Notes: generated from the letters alone by a model not told the origin. 64,000 nt of DNA from Selenomonas sp. GACV-9 (GCA_900116485.1 FPAX01000007.1:38411-102410); one strand, 5' to 3'; positions 33,778 through 41,966 are shown, counted from the first letter of the stretch. Translations and numbers: made by a program.

Positions 33778-34560
33778 GCGGGACGTGCGGGCGCACCTCC
33801 CGCTCGTCACAATCCGGCATCTGCAGGCCGTGGCCTTGTCGGTCAAAATCGTCAGCAAGGCGGGCGGCACTGCGGGCAGGGGGCCGTCTCTGCACATGGA
33901 CGCATCCGCGTCCATTCTCCGCCCCCTTTCCCCCTACGGCCCCGTCCAGCGGGGCCTACCCCCTTACCCCTGATTTCCTGTCCTGCGGTGCTGTGGCTCC
34001 TCGGTCAGGAAGGGGAATAATGTGCCACGGGATAGGGGGACAGGGGGCTTGGCAGCCCTCCCTGCGGTCGGGACGACTACGGCGTCCAGCGAGAGCGGAG
34101 TGGGATAACTCGCGCCGCCGTACCGCCCTGCCCGCAGTGCCTCGTGCTGACCTCATAGACTGGTGGAAGCCTGCTCGTCGATAGGGCGTATTCGGTTTGT
34201 GTCCGCCTGCTCGGGTGGGCAGGAAACCTGCCCACTTCGCAGCAGACACTTTCCGTTGCTATTGATGGAGCGATATAATAAGAAACTGGTTCGCTTATCC
34301 CGCAAGAAAGAAGTTGACCCGTCAGGCGGGGCAGGACAGCGGGGCTTCACTCCTGCGGCCTTTCGGTCGTCAAGCTCCTGCCTGTACGGGTGCTCAGGTC
34401 TTCGCACTATTTCCGTACAGGTAGGAGTTTTCCTCCCTCCAGCACTTCGTCACTGCGCCCCGCAGACCTGCCCGGGCACAAGCGGTCACAGGCTACGGGG
34501 TGTCCGTTGGCTTTGGTGGACAGCTTCGCTATCCACGTCGCCAACCGACACCTGCCATCC
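33778..34560 (+). ncRNA. Large structured RNA, copy 1 (~780 nt)
   Basis: The 0.9-kb gap before the next gene has no gene with proper start signals, but it matches 40318-41097 as an inverted repeat whose differences keep base pairing. Examples: stem 34215-34235 (GTGGGCAGG/CCTGCCCAC) against GTGGACAGC/GCCGTCCAC in copy 2; stem 34375-34389 with 34423-34437, four full compensatory pair changes; terminal stem around 34508-34553 (GTTGGC/GCCAAC against GTTGCT/AGCAAC). G-T pairs fit only this strand. In size and complexity it resembles GOLLD- or ROOL-class RNAs, but identity is not established. Confidence 0.8.
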
Positions 34561-34582
34561 CCGCTTTTTTTCAAAATTCCCT

Positions 34583-34609
34583 TAATAAATTGCAGGAATT
34601 ATCCGATAT
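34583..34609 (+). promoter_or_regulatory. Sigma-28-like promoter of paralog A
   Basis: TAAT, 15 bases, TCCGATAT, compared with the SigD/FliA consensus TAAA-N15-GCCGATAA. The -10 ends 47 bases before the start codon. Confidence 0.6.
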
Positions 34610-34656
34610 ATAGGTTGAGAATATTTAGGAACGGAACTTTTCAAGGAGGAAACATC

Positions 34657-36030
34657 GTGAAAATTGACAGCATTGCCAATGTGCCCGGCACTGGCATGAA
34701 ATACCAATCCCCGGTCACAGTCAAGCAGGAAGACCCTATGGCCACGCCTGCCTATACGGTGGAGATTGCAAGCACACGAAAAGAAGAGGCGGCCAAAATC
34801 GCCCCGACCCTTGCAGACAAGCGCGGCCAGCTGCTATCAGACAGCACTCTCATGGACAGGGAAGCCACCCGGGCCATGAAGGCCAGCAGTCAGACCCAGA
34901 CTCCGCTGTGGGAAATCACCGCTACGGACATCAGCATGGATTTATTGAGCAATCGGAACGGCGATACCAGTGCAGGCGTTTACATGGGGATTTTGCGCAG
35001 CAGTTACGGCTGGACGAAAAACTTTGATGCGGACGTTGTTGCCCGGCAGGAAAAATTCTTTCAGGCGGCGGACAACATACAGCAGGGCGGTGCCAAAACC
35101 TTCCTGCAATATAACCAGCTGTATGCAGGCATTACCCAGGCCGCCGCAGAGCGGAGCAACGAGGGAACCATTGAGGGCTGGAAGAAGGACGGCCAATGGT
35201 CAGCGTCATTGGAAAAATTCTATCAGGAGGCCAAGGACTACGCCAGTACCCTGCAGGGAAAATCCGGCGTACTGCTGGCCGTGGACTTAGTATATAAATC
35301 CCCCCAGCACCTGAACGCTGCCAACGGCATCGAAGCCAGCAATTTAGGTTCCATGGCTCATGTAGGCGTAAACCTGCTGAATTTCATGGCTAACCATCAG
35401 GAAGGGGAAGCCATCTGGATAAAAGCCGTACAGGGCGAGTACAAGGATGCAGACGAACTCTATGCCGCCCTGACGGAAGATGGGCATGAGGATTTGGCTG
35501 CTGCCCTGCAGGCCAATATCGAAGAAGCCCGCAGCCACATAGGCAGCGGCAGCATGAAACTGGATAAATCCGTGGGCCAATTCTCTTACAAGGCCAATAT
35601 GGGCGAGCTGTGGCGGGAAACCGTCGGCGAAGAGGCCTATCAGGACTTTGCACAGAAATTAGGCCTGTCCGAAACGAAGGTGAGATTTTCCGCCAAGGAT
35701 TTGGCCGCCATCGCCCAAAGGGGCAAGGAAGGACTGGCCGATTTGCGGGCCAATCCACAAAAGCGCGATGAAAACGGCTTTCTGGTGGACAATAAGGAAG
35801 ACCAGGACGAACCTGTTGCCAAAAACAAGCAAGGCGAAGAACAGATAGCCGCCCTGCGGGAAAAAATCCAACGCCTGCGCCAGCAGATTTCCGCCCTGCA
35901 CAAGAATTTCAACCTATCCCCGGAAGCTATCGAGAAACAGGCGGCAACCTATCAGAAGATGATTAACACCTACCAGCAGCAGATTGCCGACATACAGCTG
36001 CAACAGCTGGAACAACAAAGAAACCGCTAA
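34657..36030 (+). CDS. Unrecognised element protein, paralog A
   Basis: 457 residues from GTG 34657 with AAGGAGG 7 bases upstream; the longer open frame runs through the structured RNA and is rejected. No family recognised. The central part (about residues 125-310) is related to paralog B at 39066: compare AIWIKAVQGEYKDADELYAA here with SIWVSAIQGKYHNQGEIVQA there. The last 70 residues are a coiled coil (REKIQRLRQQISAL). There is no signal peptide or membrane segment. The promoter is sigma-28-like. A strong terminator follows and serves the convergent gene as well. Confidence 0.7.
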   Translation: MKIDSIANVPGTGMKYQSPVTVKQEDPMATPAYTVEIASTRKEEAAKIAPTLADKRGQLLSDSTLMDREATRAMKASSQTQTPLWEITATDISMDLLSNRNGDTSAGVYMGILRSSYGWTKNFDADVVARQEKFFQAADNIQQGGAKTFLQYNQLYAGITQAAAERSNEGTIEGWKKDGQWSASLEKFYQEAKDYASTLQGKSGVLLAVDLVYKSPQHLNAANGIEASNLGSMAHVGVNLLNFMANHQEGEAIWIKAVQGEYKDADELYAALTEDGHEDLAAALQANIEEARSHIGSGSMKLDKSVGQFSYKANMGELWRETVGEEAYQDFAQKLGLSETKVRFSAKDLAAIAQRGKEGLADLRANPQKRDENGFLVDNKEDQDEPVAKNKQGEEQIAALREKIQRLRQQISALHKNFNLSPEAIEKQAATYQKMINTYQQQIADIQLQQLEQQRNR

Positions 36031-36042
36031 TCCATAACAACC

Positions 36043-36086
36043 AGCGGGGGCTGACCAGTCAATTTGACGGTCAGCCCCCGCTTTTG
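36043..36086. terminator. Bidirectional terminator built on TTGAC/GTCAG repeats
   Basis: Stem GCGGGGGCTGACC / GGTCAGCCCCCGC around an AGTCAATTTGAC loop, then CTTTT. The same plan recurs at 40292-40325. Confidence 0.88.
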
Positions 36087-36088
36087 CC

Positions 36089-37564
36089 CTATGCTTCTTT
36101 ATGGCAATAGACCCGTTCTATCCATTCGGTTTCGCCCCAGCCGTATTGTTCTTCCTGTCCTAAGTCATAGATATGGCCATTGCGGTATTCGATGCTTACA
36201 TCAAAGTCGGAACAGGGGTCCCAGCCTTCTTCTACACGCTTGTATAGCTGCTGTTCGATTTTATATACCGCCACCTCATTATCCGCTATCACCTTGGACA
36301 TATCCTCAGCGGCATCATATAGCCGGTCTAATACCTTGGGGGGCAGCAGTTCTTCATGCCGGTTGGCATACTTTTCAGCAATTATCAGTACATCCTCGAT
36401 TTCCCGCAGGGTCATGGGGCGAAAATAGGCCTTTACCTTGTGCTGCAGCCGCGCAGGGTTCATGGAGGCAATCACATTCCGCAGGAGTTTCCGGCGGATG
36501 TCCTCCTGATTTAAGGTCTTTTCCATGATGGAGGCCGCCGGCGTTCCCTCATGGCCCACAACGCACCAGCCGCCGCGCCGGGCGGAAAAGTCAAAGCGGA
36601 AATTCCAATGGGTAATGTCGATATTTCGGTTGCCCATTTCGGCTGCCCAGTTGGACAAAAAGCCATTGCATACCATTTTGTCCAGTGTTTCCCGGGATTT
36701 TTTCAATAACATCTGTGGCCACGCAGATTCTTTTAGCGTCGCGGCATTCAGCCAGCTGGGCGTGGCAAAGTCTTCTTCGTTATCGCCTATCTTGCGCAGA
36801 TTGGCCTCCCATTCTTCCAGCCATTGTGTCTGTCCGTCGCCGTACTGGTAATGGCTGTAATCGTAGAGGGAGCCGTTTTCATAGCGTATCTTGTGCGCAT
36901 CCTGCGCCCAGGTCTTCAAGGCCTCCTTGTCCGCCTCGTCTGCCTTCATGCAGCTGCAATAGGTCATTTCCCGAATGTGTTCCGACAAGGCGCGGCCATT
37001 GCCCGGGGTGCGGTTGAGGACGTTTTCGACCCGCTTTAGCAGAGAAGCATCTGCATCCCCGATAACGTGGATTTTGTAGTCCGTGGTAACGGTGAAATCC
37101 AGCGAAACATTTTCCGGGATTTTGATATTTGCCGCCGTAAAGATATTGTCCAGCTGCTTGTTGATAATCTGCCGCTGAAAGCGCTTTTCCAAAGCCTCCT
37201 CCATGTCGCCTCTCATCACCGGCTCGCCTTTGAGGATAGGCTCGATAAGCATCCCCGTGCCAATACTGCCGGAGCCATCATCGTTCAAAAAATTCCATAA
37301 TGTCTGCACATGATTAAACTGCATAAGGTCGGTCATGTCATAGCGCTTATACAGGATGGCGCCGGGATTTTCACTGTGCTGCAGCTCCACGATTTCATCA
37401 TGGAAGTTATCGGCAATAATCTTTCCCTTCCGGGCGTTGATTTCCACCGTATACTCGCTGTCTGTGCTGAGATACTGCCGCTTTTCATTGGCAATGCGGT
37501 CACTGTTCTTGGTATAGACGTAATTACCGCTGGCATCCAAGTGACCTACTTTGTTATAGAGCAT
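36089..37564 (-). CDS. Unrecognised 491-residue element protein
   Basis: 491 residues from ATG 37564, which has GGGAGG 8 bases upstream. Soluble, Trp- and Asp/Glu-rich; no signal peptide, membrane segment or known nucleotide-binding motif seen. Notable segments are VSLDFTVTTDYKIHVIGDAD, a possible beta-rich region GGWCVVGHEGTPAAS, and a helical stretch before the C-terminus. It lies convergent to paralog A with a shared terminator, and its own sigma-28-like promoter sits 41 bases before the ATG. Function unknown; it probably works with the paralogs given the shared promoter type. Confidence 0.7.
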   Translation of the reverse strand: MLYNKVGHLDASGNYVYTKNSDRIANEKRQYLSTDSEYTVEINARKGKIIADNFHDEIVELQHSENPGAILYKRYDMTDLMQFNHVQTLWNFLNDDGSGSIGTGMLIEPILKGEPVMRGDMEEALEKRFQRQIINKQLDNIFTAANIKIPENVSLDFTVTTDYKIHVIGDADASLLKRVENVLNRTPGNGRALSEHIREMTYCSCMKADEADKEALKTWAQDAHKIRYENGSLYDYSHYQYGDGQTQWLEEWEANLRKIGDNEEDFATPSWLNAATLKESAWPQMLLKKSRETLDKMVCNGFLSNWAAEMGNRNIDITHWNFRFDFSARRGGWCVVGHEGTPAASIMEKTLNQEDIRRKLLRNVIASMNPARLQHKVKAYFRPMTLREIEDVLIIAEKYANRHEELLPPKVLDRLYDAAEDMSKVIADNEVAVYKIEQQLYKRVEEGWDPCSDFDVSIEYRNGHIYDLGQEEQYGWGETEWIERVYCHKEA

Positions 37565-37605
37565 CGTTTTCGCCTCCCCGCAGAAAATCGCTCCAACCAC
37601 TTATA

Positions 37606-37633
37606 TTATCGGATAACCAGCTGATTTGTTAAA
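37606..37633 (-). promoter_or_regulatory. Sigma-28-like promoter of the 491-residue gene
   Basis: Minus strand: TTTAAC, 14 bases, TCCGATAA; ends 41 bases before the start codon. Confidence 0.6.
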
Positions 37634-37642
37634 TGGATTTTG

Positions 37643-37792
37643 TCATTTCTCCAACCGTTTCAGCTCCTGTATAAGCTCTCCCAGCTTGTCGGTGAATTTG
37701 TCCATGGACTTCTGGAAGCTGGTGAGGAGGTAAAAGGTCACCACGATGGGAAAGCCCACGGCGGAAATGGCGGTGAGTATGGTCTGTTCCAT
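37643..37792 (-). CDS. YvrJ family small membrane protein
   Basis: 49 residues; ATG at 37792 with AAGGAGGG 7 bases upstream. One hydrophobic segment (about 4-24, ILTAISAVGFPIVVTFYLL), then an amphipathic basic/acidic helix (KSMDKFTDKLGELIQELKRL). This matches the YvrJ family, which often accompanies DUF1659 and DUF2922 genes in Firmicutes. It resembles small holins in plan. It is the last gene of the DUF1659-DUF2922 group. Confidence 0.8.
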   Translation of the reverse strand: MEQTILTAISAVGFPIVVTFYLLTSFQKSMDKFTDKLGELIQELKRLEK

Positions 37793-37804
37793 TTTCCGCC
37801 CTCC

Positions 37805-38020
37805 TTATGGCAAAGCCTGCTCATCCACAATGCGCAGGTAGGCCTTTTTGTAGGAAGTGGCCCGCACCCCGCCCTCGGAGAATATGACCTCCCGCTTCAG
37901 GAGTTCAAACATGGCCGTATAGACTTCGCTTTCCGTCAGGCCCTTCCGGGGGTCGGGGATGCCCAGCGTCATGGTTTTGCCGTTTTCCAGCCAAAGGATA
38001 ATCATCAGTGTTACTTGCAT
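37805..38020 (-). CDS. DUF2922 family protein
   Basis: 71 residues. LWLENGKTMTLGIPDPRKGLTESEVYTAMFELLKR is the DUF2922 pattern (short beta strands, then the IPDPR turn). AGGAGGG lies 7 bases before the ATG. Twin of the gene at 38318. Function unknown; genes of this family pair with DUF1659 genes as here. Confidence 0.82.
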   Translation of the reverse strand: MQVTLMIILWLENGKTMTLGIPDPRKGLTESEVYTAMFELLKREVIFSEGGVRATSYKKAYLRIVDEQALP

Positions 38021-38033
38021 CAGTCAGCCCTCC

Positions 38034-38240
38034 TCATTCTGCTAAATCGCACATATCCAGACGCTCCACGCCGTGCAGGGGGAGCGTCTGCAAGCCTGCA
38101 ATGGTCTTGGCGGCAAGGAGCAGGTCGTCATCGGCCGCCTCGGGATTGACCGTCAGATTGATGTTTTTGCAAATCACCCGGTCGTAGTCATAGCCACACT
38201 CGCAGGCGATTTTCAAGGTGGTGGTCGGATTCTTTCGCAT
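38034..38240 (-). CDS. DUF1659 family protein
   Basis: 68 residues. TTTLKIACECGYDYDRVICKNINLTVNPEAADDDLLLAAKTIAGLQ fits DUF1659. AGGAGGG lies 7 bases before the ATG. Twin of the gene at 38551. It starts downstream of a GC-rich terminator-like hairpin, as its twin does. Confidence 0.82.
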   Translation of the reverse strand: MRKNPTTTLKIACECGYDYDRVICKNINLTVNPEAADDDLLLAAKTIAGLQTLPLHGVERLDMCDLAE

Positions 38241-38257
38241 AATTCTTCCCTCCTATG

Positions 38258-38296
38258 AAAACAGGAGGCCGCAAGGTTTCCCCAGCGGCCTCCCCT
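38258..38296 (-). terminator. Hairpin separating the two DUF1659-DUF2922 pairs
   Basis: Minus-strand stem GGAGGCCGC / GCGGCCTCC followed by TGTTTT. Could be a terminator of the upstream pair or an attenuator of the downstream pair. Confidence 0.7.
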
Positions 38297-38317
38297 TTAG
38301 GCGCAAATGCGCTGCCC

Positions 38318-38530
38318 TTATTCCAGTTCCGTCTCCTGAATGGTGCGGACGTAGGCCCGCTTAAAGGCCGTCACCGGGTTGCCTGCAGAAAGGACGGCCT
38401 TCTTGGCCACGATTTCCTCTGCCGCCGCAGCCACATCGGCCTTGGCCACATCAGCCCGGGGGTCGGGAATGGAAATGGTGGTGTTTTTGCCGTTTTCCAC
38501 CGCAAACTCAATCAAAAGCGTTTCTTTCAT
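38318..38530 (-). CDS. DUF2922 family protein, second copy
   Basis: 70 residues with LIEFAVENGKNTTISIPDPRADVAKADV, the same pattern as its twin at 37805 but clearly diverged. GGGAGG lies 8 bases before the ATG. Second gene of the upstream DUF1659-DUF2922 pair. Confidence 0.82.
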   Translation of the reverse strand: MKETLLIEFAVENGKNTTISIPDPRADVAKADVAAAAEEIVAKKAVLSAGNPVTAFKRAYVRTIQETELE

Positions 38531-38550
38531 GGTCTAGCCCTCCCTTAACC

Positions 38551-38772
38551 TTAGTGTTCTTCTGCCAGCGTACTTGCGTCAATGCGGCCAATGCCGTCCA
38601 CGGGGTACTTCTGCAAGTTGCTGAGCTTGCTCCCGATGGAAAGCACGTCCCCGTCGGCAAGTTCTGGATTGACGGACAGGTTGACAAAATCATGGGTTTC
38701 CTTCCCCGTACTGGACGTGCCAGTGACACGGGTGATTTTCAAGGTGGTGGTCTGTTTCGTGCGAACAGTCAT
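38551..38772 (-). CDS. DUF1659 family protein, second copy
   Basis: 73 residues with TTTLKITRVTGTSSTGKETHDFVNLSVNPELADGDVLSIGSKLSNLQ. AAGGAGGG lies 7 bases before the ATG. First gene of the minus-strand group; its leader contains a GC-rich hairpin (38807-38842) and a perfect palindrome GCGCGAG-A-CTCGCGC (38869-38883). Confidence 0.82.
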   Translation of the reverse strand: MTVRTKQTTTLKITRVTGTSSTGKETHDFVNLSVNPELADGDVLSIGSKLSNLQKYPVDGIGRIDASTLAEEH

Positions 38773-38806
38773 GTTGTTTCCCTCCTTATGGAACTCTGTT
38801 TCCTAG

Positions 38807-38842
38807 CAAAAGAGCCGCCGGATTGTCACCCGGCGGCCCTCT
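38807..38842 (-). terminator. Terminator-like hairpin in the leader of the DUF1659-DUF2922 group
   Basis: Minus-strand stem GAGGGCCGCCGG / CCGGCGGCTC followed by TTTT, about 35 bases before the first start codon; position suggests an attenuator. The rest of this 293-base gap holds the palindromes and promoter listed nearby. Confidence 0.65.
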
Positions 38843-38948
38843 TGCGGAATGACAACCCATATATCAAGCGCGAGACTCGCGCCGGATAACCTTTTTTTCT
38901 GTCATTTCCGCAACGGTATTCAGTTCTTTCCAGTTCCATATTATGGAG

Positions 38949-38960
38949 TTGACCGGTCAA
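38949..38960. promoter_or_regulatory. TTGACNNGTCAA palindrome, site 4
   Basis: TTGACCGGTCAA, 37 bases upstream of the sigma-28-like promoter of paralog B. Confidence 0.7.
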
Positions 38961-38996
38961 AAGCAAGAGATTTTCCAAAAATTTCGCGAAATCATT

Positions 38997-39023
38997 TAAC
39001 ATTCGGCCCCAGTTCACCGATAA
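38997..39023 (+). promoter_or_regulatory. Sigma-28-like promoter of paralog B
   Basis: TAAC, 15 bases, ACCGATAA; the best match of the three to the SigD/FliA consensus. Ends 42 bases before the ATG. Confidence 0.65.
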
Positions 39024-39065
39024 TATTATGTGGAATGAATTTATGCAAACAGGGAGGTATCGAAA

Positions 39066-40268
39066 ATGCTTGTAGACAAAACATCCGGCCATAATCCATA
39101 TTATATCAAACCCTACTCACAACAGCTCAAAGAGGAAGCCGCACCAAAAGACGGAGCGGCGCAGGAAAATGCAGCTTATCAAGTGGATATTTCTGCGGAT
39201 ACGATGCTGATAAATGCGAAAACCTTTAAGAACATTGATGCCAGCCAGCTCCGGGCGCTGACACCGGAAGAAATGCAGGCCAAACGTGAGGAGAAGGAAA
39301 GCCAGGAAAGCAGAACTGTCTGGGGAGGGACAGCGCTTGAGGCTTGTGAGTATGACTACGAGCTAAATCATCCCAGCAACGAAGTCCTTATTGATGGCGA
39401 AACCTTAATCAGCTGGGCTATCCAAATGCACCAGAATGACAAGGCAGCAGAAAATGCCGGCAATCTCAATCGCCTTTCCGGGAGCCTGGACAAGGCACTA
39501 AGCAAATTCCTCAATGTATATGAGAAAATTACCGCAGGAGGTGCATCCTCCTTCCGTGAATATAACCTGACCTTCGCTGCTATGACTTTTGAGGCGGAGA
39601 CACGCACCAACGACCAAAAAGCCGCGAATCGTATCGAACGCGGTCAATTTACCAATGCGGAATACCAACAGGCCAAGAGTTACGCACAAAACCTGCAGCA
39701 AAAGGCAGGTGTATTTGTGTTGGTAAATCTCGGCACTTCCAGCCAGCGCTTTGAGACCAGCATAGACAGCAGCTACAATAACTCGCTCGTCAAAGTAGGC
39801 ATCAAGGAACTGGGCTTTATGGCCGAACACAAAGAAGCAGAGTCTATCTGGGTAAGCGCGATACAGGGCAAGTATCATAATCAGGGCGAAATCGTGCAGG
39901 CGCTCAAAAACAGAGGCCTAAGTGATACCGCCGCAACTTATACCGAACACCTGCAAAAAGCGGTACGCGGAAAAGTCTACACGATGGACAATGTTCTAAA
40001 CAATAACTTTACCCGTGAGACAGGCGCTCTTTGGGCCAGCAGTACAGGCTTTAATGGCCGGGAAGTGAGCGATACAAACTATCAGAAACTCCAACAACAG
40101 GCAGGCATTGAAAACGGCTCTAATTTGACCTATTCGGTCCGTGAACTAAATCGTGCGCTAAATCAGGCGATTGAAGACAACAACAATCTATACCATGCAC
40201 CGGGAAGCCGCGCTCCTGTAAGCTGGCGCATATTAGATGACGGAAGTGTCATCCGAACAGATACATAA
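39066..40268 (+). CDS. Unrecognised element protein, paralog B
   Basis: 400 residues; ATG with GGGAGG 8 bases upstream. Distantly similar to paralog A over its middle (about residues 135-310; shared phrases around GGASSFREYNLTFAAMTFEA and SIWVSAIQGKY). It lacks A's coiled-coil tail and is Asn/Gln/Ser-rich. No signal peptide, membrane segment or known motif is seen. Repeated helical heptads suggest an elongated, flagellin-like or structural protein, but this is only an impression. It ends at a hairpin of the same design as that after paralog A. Confidence 0.7.
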   Translation: MLVDKTSGHNPYYIKPYSQQLKEEAAPKDGAAQENAAYQVDISADTMLINAKTFKNIDASQLRALTPEEMQAKREEKESQESRTVWGGTALEACEYDYELNHPSNEVLIDGETLISWAIQMHQNDKAAENAGNLNRLSGSLDKALSKFLNVYEKITAGGASSFREYNLTFAAMTFEAETRTNDQKAANRIERGQFTNAEYQQAKSYAQNLQQKAGVFVLVNLGTSSQRFETSIDSSYNNSLVKVGIKELGFMAEHKEAESIWVSAIQGKYHNQGEIVQALKNRGLSDTAATYTEHLQKAVRGKVYTMDNVLNNNFTRETGALWASSTGFNGREVSDTNYQKLQQQAGIENGSNLTYSVRELNRALNQAIEDNNNLYHAPGSRAPVSWRILDDGSVIRTDT

Positions 40269-40291
40269 ACACCTAAATACAACACCCAGCA

Positions 40292-40325
40292 GGGCTGACC
40301 GTCAATTTTGACTGGTCAGCCCCTT
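40292..40325 (+). terminator. Terminator after paralog B
   Basis: Stem GGGCTGACC / GGTCAGCCC around GTCAATTTTGACT; the 3' half lies at the 3' end of structured RNA copy 2 on the other strand. Confidence 0.75.
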
Positions 40326-41097
40326 GTGTCGGTTGCTGACGTGGATAGCGAAGCTGTCCACCAAAAGCAACGGACACCCGAACCTGTGACGGCTTGTGCC
40401 CGGGCAGGTCTGCGGGGCGGAAGGACGAAGTGCTGGAGGGAGGAAGGTTCACACCTATACAGAAATAGCGTGAAGACTTGAACGCCTGCATAGGCGTGAG
40501 ACTGACGACCGAAAGGCCGCAGGAGTGAAGCCCCGCTGTCCTGCCCCGCCTGACGGGTCAACTACTCATTGACGAGATAAGCGAACCAGTTCCTTTTTAT
40601 ATCGTTCCATCCATAGCAACGGAAAGTGTCTGCTGCGAAGTGGACGGCGAAGCTGTCCACCCGAGCAGATGGACACAAACCGAATACGCATGACCGACAA
40701 GCAGGCTGCATATAGCCCGTGAGGTCACTTCACGGCACTGAGGGCAGGGGGTACGGCGGCGCGAGTTATCCTGCTCCTATCTCGCTGGACGCCGTAGTCG
40801 TCCCGACCGCAGGGAGGGCTGCCAAGCCCCCTGTCCCCCTATCCCGCAGCACATTATTCCCCTTCTGGCCGAGGAGCTGCCGCACCGCAGGACAGGAAAA
40901 CGGAGGAAAGAGGGTAGGCCCCGCCCGCCGGGGCCGTAGGGGGAAAGGGGGCGGAGAATGGACGCGGATGCGTCCATGTGCAGAGACGGCCCCCTGCCCT
41001 CAGTGCCGCCCGCCTTGTTGCCGATTTTGACCGACAAGGCTGCGGCCTGCGGTGACCGGATTGTAACGAGCGGGAGGTGCGTCTGCACGTCCCGAAA
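40318..41097 (-). ncRNA. Large structured RNA, copy 2 (~780 nt, inverted relative to copy 1)
   Basis: Inverted counterpart of 33778-34560, diverged but colinear over its whole length. Paired changes preserve helices: 40640-40660 keeps the GTGGAC/GTCCAC hairpin, 40449-40462 pairs with 40486-40499, and 40321-40375 keeps the terminal GTGTC...GACAC stem. Open frames across it have no start signals. Upstream on the minus strand is TTGACTGGTCAA (41148-41159), so the palindrome may control it. Confidence 0.8.
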
Positions 41098-41147
41098 CCT
41101 GCCCCCCCTGCGCATTGACCTTTGCATAATGTTGACCTTTTTCAAGA

Positions 41148-41159
41148 TTGACTGGTCAA
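41148..41159. promoter_or_regulatory. TTGACNNGTCAA palindrome, site 5
   Basis: TTGACTGGTCAA, with two further TTGACC half-sites at 41114 and 41132, upstream of RNA copy 2 on the minus strand. Confidence 0.7.
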
Positions 41160-41162
41160 TTT

Positions 41163-41515
41163 GTGCCTGTGTCTGTGGCGACGTGGATAGCGCAGCTATA
41201 CACCAAAGCCACTGGACACCCGTTGCCTGTTGCTCGTTGTACGCGGGGGCGGTCTGTCCGACGTAGTGACTGAGCGCCGGAGGGAGGAAGGTCGGGACGC
41301 GGTGGCACGTCACGGCCTGACCTGACGGAGGGAGAAACGAGGGAACGGAGGCGGACAGTCCGGCTCCGCCTAGCTTTCCAGTGCCGATGATGAGTCAAAG
41401 GGCGGGGCGCGGTGTCCCTCTGCGACGTGGACGCTGGCCGTCCGTGGCGGTGGCACGTCGTCATGGGTGCCAGCGTCCACCAAAGCAGGGATGCCGCAGG
41501 GCGGGGAAACCTTTT
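41163..41515 (-). ncRNA. Diverged or truncated third copy of the structured RNA
   Basis: The 3' domain (41163-41300) clearly matches copies 1 and 2: CCTCCCTCCGGCGC..., GGTGTCC...GGCTTTGGTG and TATCCACGTCGCC, with the closing stem changed to GTGGC/GCCAC. Further in, 41420-41500 carries another version of the TTTGGTGGAC...GTCCACGTCGC module. No gene is seen here. Boundaries are approximate. Confidence 0.6.
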
Positions 41516-41539
41516 GACCAATAAAAAAACGCATTGCCT

Positions 41540-41551
41540 TTGACCAGTCAA
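41540..41551. promoter_or_regulatory. TTGACNNGTCAA palindrome, site 6
   Basis: TTGACCAGTCAA, upstream of RNA copy 3 on the minus strand. Confidence 0.7.
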
Positions 41552-41629
41552 CTCGCTAATATAGACAATAAGGAAAGCCCCTGCATAAACTCCCATCAAA
41601 ATGAATAAATCCCCATTTGACTTTTTCCT

Positions 41630-41665
41630 AAAAAAAAAAGCCCTATGCTATCCACATAGAGCTTG
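41630..41665 (-). terminator. Minus-strand terminator
   Basis: Minus strand: GCTCTATG / CATAGGGC stem followed by ten T. Which transcript it ends is unclear; apart from the arm sites and attachment repeat I see nothing else in 41666-42158. Confidence 0.75.
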
Positions 41666-41781
41666 TCAGCGTTTTCCAGTATATGATTTTGTTGATTGCG
41701 ATAAATTAAGTCCACGCCTTTCCTTACTCAACCATTCACAATCTCAAAGATTTGCATCCTCATAATGTTTATTACCCCCAC

Positions 41782-41802
41782 AGCGGGTAATAAGCGGGTT
41801 AC
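41782..41802 (+). promoter_or_regulatory. Right integrase arm-type sites
   Basis: AGCGGGTAAT and AGCGGGTTAC with the same 11-base phasing as the left doublet at 28505-28525. Confidence 0.75.
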
Positions 41803-41966
41803 CATGAAGAAATCCATCAGCTATTAAAAGGAACTAAACGTCACGAATCAACCAGTTTTCTAATCTCCCCCGCCCGCTCCCCAATCCCATCAAGGACTCC
41901 GCCACTCCGCACCAGTACACGCCTCGCAGACATGAGGAGAAATCCGTTTTCGCTCTCCTCGGGCAA

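Noticed and set aside
33340..34585. Several open frames on both strands across the first structured-RNA copy and the amidase 3' region
   Set aside because: They lack start signals, their predicted proteins are low-complexity and Arg/Pro-rich, and base changes between the copies follow pairing rather than codons.
40777..41599. Minus-strand frames across RNA copies 2 and 3
   Set aside because: Same reasons as for copy 1; different frames are open in each copy.
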